Below are positions 60,750-64,000 of a stretch of DNA of 64,000 nucleotides, piece after piece. Position numbers and translations under genes: made by a program. The stretch is from Arthrobacter_E sp041360795 (GTDB taxonomy: Bacteria; Actinomycetota; Actinomycetes; Actinomycetales; Micrococcaceae), in contig NZ_JBFUPW010000002.1 in the NCBI RefSeq assembly GCF_041360795.1, positions 310,001 to 374,000 of the forward strand. The letters run 5' to 3'. The notes below the pieces were generated by a model. The model saw only the letters and a list, made by a program, of their open reading frames with translations, ran no database searches and was not told where the DNA came from. The first letter of the stretch is position 1, and every line of letters starts with the position of its first letter.

Positions 60750-60779
60750 ACTGTAACCGAAGCGTTATAAAACAGCCAA
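60750..60779 (-). promoter_or_regulatory. candidate rpfB promoter with long 5' leader
   Basis: Read leftward, TTGGCT (60779-60774) and TACAGT (60755-60750) are 18 bp apart. The spacer contains TAACGCTTCGGTTA, an imperfect repeat with GTAAC-like halves reminiscent of MtrA sites, but this is weak. A leader of about 150 bases would precede the GTG start. The leader was read for a c-di-AMP (ydaO) riboswitch, common before rpf genes, and no match was recognised. The rest of the 60591-60899 gap shows no gene. Confidence 0.45.
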
Positions 60780-60899
60780 GCCCTGAATGCCGTGTGCGAC
60801 ACGCGAAGTCGCGCAGATGCCGGCTGTCAGGTACGGTACGCGCCCGTCGCGCGGGCGAGCCTTCAGAATGTCAGCCCAGTTCAGCGGGCGGTTTGCGTC

Positions 60900-61850
60900 T
60901 CAGTCCCAGGTGCCGTACGCGGCTTCCGTGTTGCGTGCGACGTCGGCGCACAATTCATCGAGATCGGTCGCCAGCGCTTCGGCCATGGAGCGCATCGTGT
61001 ACGGGATCATGTAACTCGCGTTGGGCCGCCCGCGGTACGGATGAGGCGTCAGGAACGGCGAGTCGGTCTCCACCATGATCAGGTCCCGTCGGGCCGTCGT
61101 CAGGGCCTCCCGCAGGTGCCCGTTCGCCTTGAACCCGACCGGCCCGGCGAACGACATGTACCAGCCGTGCTCGTTGCAGATGGCCGCGAGCTTCTCGTCG
61201 CCGGAGAAGCAATGGAAGACCACCCGCTCCGGCTGTTCCTCCTCGAGCAGGATCCGGACGACGTCGTCGTGCGCGTCCCGGTCGTGGATCTGCAGCGTGA
61301 GGCCGAGCCGGCGGGCGATGTCGATGTGGCGGCGGAAGGAATAGTGCTGAATCGCCTGCTCCTCCTCCCCCTGGGTGCGGAAGTAGTCCAGGCCGGTCTC
61401 GCCGATGCCCCGCACGCGCGGATGCGCCGCGAGGTCTTCGATCTCCTGCAGAGCGTCCTCCAGCTCGCCGCGCGCCGCGTAGAGCGGGGCGTCGTTCGGG
61501 TGGATGGCCAGCGCGCCCAGCAGACGGCGGTCCTCGTCGAGGGCGCGGACCGTGAAGCGGGCGGACTCGAGGTCGCAGGCCACCTGCACGGCGGCCTTCA
61601 CGCCCACCGCCTCGGCGGCGTCGAGGGCGTCCTTGACCGAGACCTCTACGAGGCCGTCGCGGAAGTTCAGGTGGGTGTGGTTGTCCATGACGGGGATCCG
61701 CAGCGGTTCCGGCGCCGGAGGGTAATCCAGCTTCCGCTTGCGGCCCGCTTCGTCCTTGGTGGACCGCGCCGAATCCGCGGGGCCCTCTTGCCCGTTCTCC
61801 GGAGCTTCCTCGGGGCGGCGATAGGCGAACGGGGTCTCGGGAGCACACAT
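60900..61850 (-). CDS. TatD family metal-dependent hydrolase/DNase
   Basis: A 316-residue TIM-barrel hydrolase. Metal ligands appear as MDNHTHLNF, IGETGLDYFR, LQIHDRDAHDD, VFHCFSGDEKLA and VETDSPFLTPHPYRGRPN. TatD enzymes are 3'-5' nucleases or deoxyribonuclease-like hydrolases. The N-terminal 55 residues (APETPFAYRRPEEAPENGQE and onward) are a hydrophilic extension before the barrel. ATG 61850 is preferred over a start eight codons earlier. The gene sits at the head of the tatD-rpfB-rsmA-ispE line. Confidence 0.93.
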   Translation of the reverse strand: MCAPETPFAYRRPEEAPENGQEGPADSARSTKDEAGRKRKLDYPPAPEPLRIPVMDNHTHLNFRDGLVEVSVKDALDAAEAVGVKAAVQVACDLESARFTVRALDEDRRLLGALAIHPNDAPLYAARGELEDALQEIEDLAAHPRVRGIGETGLDYFRTQGEEEQAIQHYSFRRHIDIARRLGLTLQIHDRDAHDDVVRILLEEEQPERVVFHCFSGDEKLAAICNEHGWYMSFAGPVGFKANGHLREALTTARRDLIMVETDSPFLTPHPYRGRPNASYMIPYTMRSMAEALATDLDELCADVARNTEAAYGTWD

Positions 61851-62007
61851 GCTTCCAGCGTAGTACGCACCCACACCCGAGTCCGGCGGGCGCCCACCAC
61901 CCTATGACGGAGCGGCGGCGATGAGTAGGCTGTGAGGAAGTGAGCCACGTTACACCACGTCAGACTCGGCTTTTGGGGGCTCGCGCCGGGTGAAGGAGAG
62001 GTCGGCC

Positions 62008-63141
62008 GTGTCAGATCCGGGTTTCATCGAGGGCCCAGGCCCGGGAGGGGTCGCCACCGGGCTGCCCGGCTCCCAGCAGGCGGTTCCCGAGCCCTTGTCC
62101 CCTGAGGTGTTCTCCTCGGCGGCGCGAGCGATCCTCGACGCGGTCAACGGGGTGATCGACGGCAAGCAGGAGACCGCCCGCACCGCGCTCATGGTGCTCC
62201 TGGCCCAGGGTCACCTGCTCCTCGAGGACGTCCCCGGCGTCGGCAAGACCATGCTGGCCAAGACCCTGGCCCGGGCCATTCACGGCAGCGTCTCCCGCAT
62301 CCAGTTCACGCCCGATCTACTGCCGTCCGATGTGACCGGCGTGTCCATGTACAACCAGGCCAGCGGGGAGTTCGAATTCCGTCCGGGGCCCGTGTTCGCG
62401 AACCTGGTGATCGGGGACGAGATCAACCGCGCCTCGGCCAAGACGCAGTCCGCCCTCCTCGAATGCATGGAGGAGAGCCAGGTCAGCGTGGACGGACAGG
62501 TGTACCCGCTGGGTGCGCCGTTCATGGTCCTCGCCACCCAGAACCCCGTGGAGATGGAGGGCACCTTCCCCCTCCCCGAGGCGCAGCGGGACCGCTTCAT
62601 GGCCCGGATCTCCATGGGCTACCCGGACCGCGCGGCCGAGCTCGACATGCTCGAGGCGCACCAGGGCCGGTCGCCCCTGAACGATCTGCGGCCCGTGGTG
62701 GACACCGCGCTGCTGCGCCGGATGATCGCTACCGTGCAGGCCGTCCACGTCGCCGGACCCGTCAAGGAGTACGTGGTGGACCTCGGTCAGGCCACGCGCA
62801 GCCATCCGGACATCGTCCTCGGCGCCAGCCCCCGTGCGCTGCTGCACGTCCTCAGGGCGGCCAAGGCGCACGCGGCCCTCGCGGGACAGGACTTCGTGCT
62901 CCCGGACGATGTCGCCGTCGTCGCGCCGGACATCCTGGCCCACCGGCTCCTGCTGGACCGCCGCGCCGTGCTGAACGGCAAGGATGCGGCGAGCATCCTC
63001 GCGGGCATCCTGGAGCGGCTTCCCGTGGACACCGCGGCGTCCCGGGCGGCGGCCCGCCGGGCCGCCTCCCCGGCGTCCGACGGGCCGTCCCTGAGCTCCG
63101 CGGGCCTCTCCTCGCCCGGAGACCAGGCCCGGGTGCCATGA
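62008..63141 (+). CDS. MoxR-type AAA+ ATPase
   Basis: A 377-residue AAA+ ATPase. Walker A is LLEDVPGVGKTMLAKTLA, Walker B is VIGDEINRASAKTQSALLECMEE, and sensor 1 is VLATQNPVEMEGTFPLPEAQRDRF. MoxR proteins act as chaperones that assemble or activate partner complexes, often with DUF58 and von Willebrand A proteins. GTG 62008 is chosen because AAGGAGAGG lies seven bases upstream; an in-frame GTG at 61990 precedes that site. The stop overlaps the DUF58 start (ATGA). The C-terminal 30 residues are Ala/Ser-rich. Confidence 0.93.
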   Translation: MSDPGFIEGPGPGGVATGLPGSQQAVPEPLSPEVFSSAARAILDAVNGVIDGKQETARTALMVLLAQGHLLLEDVPGVGKTMLAKTLARAIHGSVSRIQFTPDLLPSDVTGVSMYNQASGEFEFRPGPVFANLVIGDEINRASAKTQSALLECMEESQVSVDGQVYPLGAPFMVLATQNPVEMEGTFPLPEAQRDRFMARISMGYPDRAAELDMLEAHQGRSPLNDLRPVVDTALLRRMIATVQAVHVAGPVKEYVVDLGQATRSHPDIVLGASPRALLHVLRAAKAHAALAGQDFVLPDDVAVVAPDILAHRLLLDRRAVLNGKDAASILAGILERLPVDTAASRAAARRAASPASDGPSLSSAGLSSPGDQARVP

Positions 63142-64000
63142 GAGCCCGGCCGCTGAGCAGGCTGTCCCCCGCGAAGCTCCTCACCCGCCGGGGTCTGGGC
63201 TTCGTGCTGGTGGCCCTCCTCTGCCTGGCCGGAGCCTGGATCCTGGGGCGCCGCGATCTGCTCACGCTCTCCGTCTTCCTTCTCGCGCTCCCCGTCCTGG
63301 CCGTGCTGGGAGTGCGCAACCGTCACGAGCGCTTTCTCGTGCGCCGCGAATTCCATCCCCTCCCGGTGCAGGAGGGCACGACGACGACCGTCCACCTCTT
63401 CATCAGCCCCTCCGCCTCCGCGCCGGCCGGGTCGGCCGGGTCGTCCCACCCGGGCCGGCGGGCGCCCTGGGCCCGCTTGCGGGGCGGCGGATCCCTGGCC
63501 GAGTCGACGATGGTGGAGCAGCTGCCGGCCGACCTCGGTGGTTCGCCGCGGTTCCGCTACCCCTCCCGGGCCTCGCGGGGCGGAACGGTTTCCGCCTACG
63601 AGTACCGGGTGGCCCCACCGCATCGCGGGGTCTTCCCCGTGGGTGGGGTCACCGCGGAATTCCGGGACCCCTTCGATCTCGCCTGGAAACGCCACACGGT
63701 GGATCCTGGCACCGAGCTCCTCGTGACACCACGGCCCGGAGAACTCGCCCCCGGTCTGCTCGACCTGGTGCGGGGCCACGCCGGGATCGGAGTCGGCGGC
63801 AGTCAGACGACCAGCTGGGTCGCGAGCGCGAGCGAGAACGATGTGATGGTCCGCGAGTACCGGCACGGCGACGCACTGCGCCGGGTCCACTGGCCCTCGA
63901 CGGCGCGGCGTGGTGAGCTCATGGTCCGGCACGAGGAAGGCGGCGCGCTCCCCCGCATCACTTTGGTGCTGGATCAGCGCACCGCCGTCCACAGCGGCGG
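63138..64000 (+). CDS. DUF58 domain protein (partial, runs off window)
   Basis: The first 287 codons of a rightward gene are present. Two N-terminal hydrophobic helices (RGLGFVLVALLCLAGAWILG and LLTLSVFLLALPVLAVLGV) are followed by an extracytoplasmic-type beta domain. The DUF58 signature EYRHGDALRRVHWPSTARRGELMVR is near residue 240, and ITLVLDQR, the start of a vWA-like strand, is at the window edge. DUF58 proteins accompany MoxR ATPases, usually with a transglutaminase gene downstream; their role is unknown. The ATG overlaps the moxR stop. A Ser/Gly/Arg-rich insert (SPSASAPAGSAGSSHPGRRA) interrupts the beta region. Confidence 0.88.
   Translation, partial: MRARPLSRLSPAKLLTRRGLGFVLVALLCLAGAWILGRRDLLTLSVFLLALPVLAVLGVRNRHERFLVRREFHPLPVQEGTTTTVHLFISPSASAPAGSAGSSHPGRRAPWARLRGGGSLAESTMVEQLPADLGGSPRFRYPSRASRGGTVSAYEYRVAPPHRGVFPVGGVTAEFRDPFDLAWKRHTVDPGTELLVTPRPGELAPGLLDLVRGHAGIGVGGSQTTSWVASASENDVMVREYRHGDALRRVHWPSTARRGELMVRHEEGGALPRITLVLDQRTAVHSG

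Overview
The window is high-GC DNA with short intergenic gaps and many ATGA-type stop/start overlaps. Together with a mycothiol-dependent maleylpyruvate isomerase homologue, an RpfB-type resuscitation factor, SufS next to SufU, and a Wzx/Wzy polysaccharide locus, this points to an actinobacterium, most likely Micrococcaceae (Arthrobacter-like). The genus is an inference from gene content; no rRNA is present.

Layout. 1-4.8 kb: 5' part of an ABC ATPase gene, a mycothiol-type enzyme, the Na+/H+ antiporter NhaA, and SufS/SufU for Fe-S assembly. 4.9-30.6 kb: a surface-polysaccharide region. gmd-fcl make GDP-L-fucose. A CDP-alcohol phosphotransferase, an exported beta-helix protein and a glycosyltransferase follow. 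A long leftward operon then encodes an initiating phosphoglycosyltransferase, a TagD-like cytidylyltransferase, a TagA/WecG glycosyltransferase, a Wzx flippase, a Wzz-like protein with a dead kinase domain, a Wzy polymerase, a 1,201-residue PKD/LamG surface protein, a second glycosyltransferase and an exported GDPD-family protein. Directly upstream sit two overlapping large LuxR-family (LAL) regulators, and a repeated CTACYYRRGTA motif occurs upstream of both this operon and gmd. 30.7-35 kb: pth, rplY, prs, glmU and tRNA-Gln(TTG). 35-50.4 kb: a complete aerobic phenylacetate catabolic cluster (paaABCDE, paaJ, paaF, paaH, paaI, paaG, paaZ, paaK) with two paralogous TetR regulators and recognisable operators. 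It is interrupted by a 1.1-kb segment holding two uncharacterised genes and three copies of one palindromic repeat. 50.4-55 kb: a copper P-type ATPase with a double CsoR-like operator, an XRE-cupin regulator with a leaderless autoregulated promoter, an EamA transporter and a membrane protein. 55.2-64 kb: an ABC-F ATPase, ispE, rsmA, rpfB, tatD, then moxR and a DUF58 gene that runs off the window.

Three patterns cut across the genes. (1) Several unrelated long intergenic palindromes occur, one with a perfect 35-bp stem. (2) Short tandem duplications of 14-18 bp are frequent at gene ends; inside genes the unit is always 15 or 18 bp and keeps frame. (3) Putative dyad operators can be read directly for the EPS, paa, copper and XRE-cupin genes. 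No insertion sequence, phage or CRISPR was seen.
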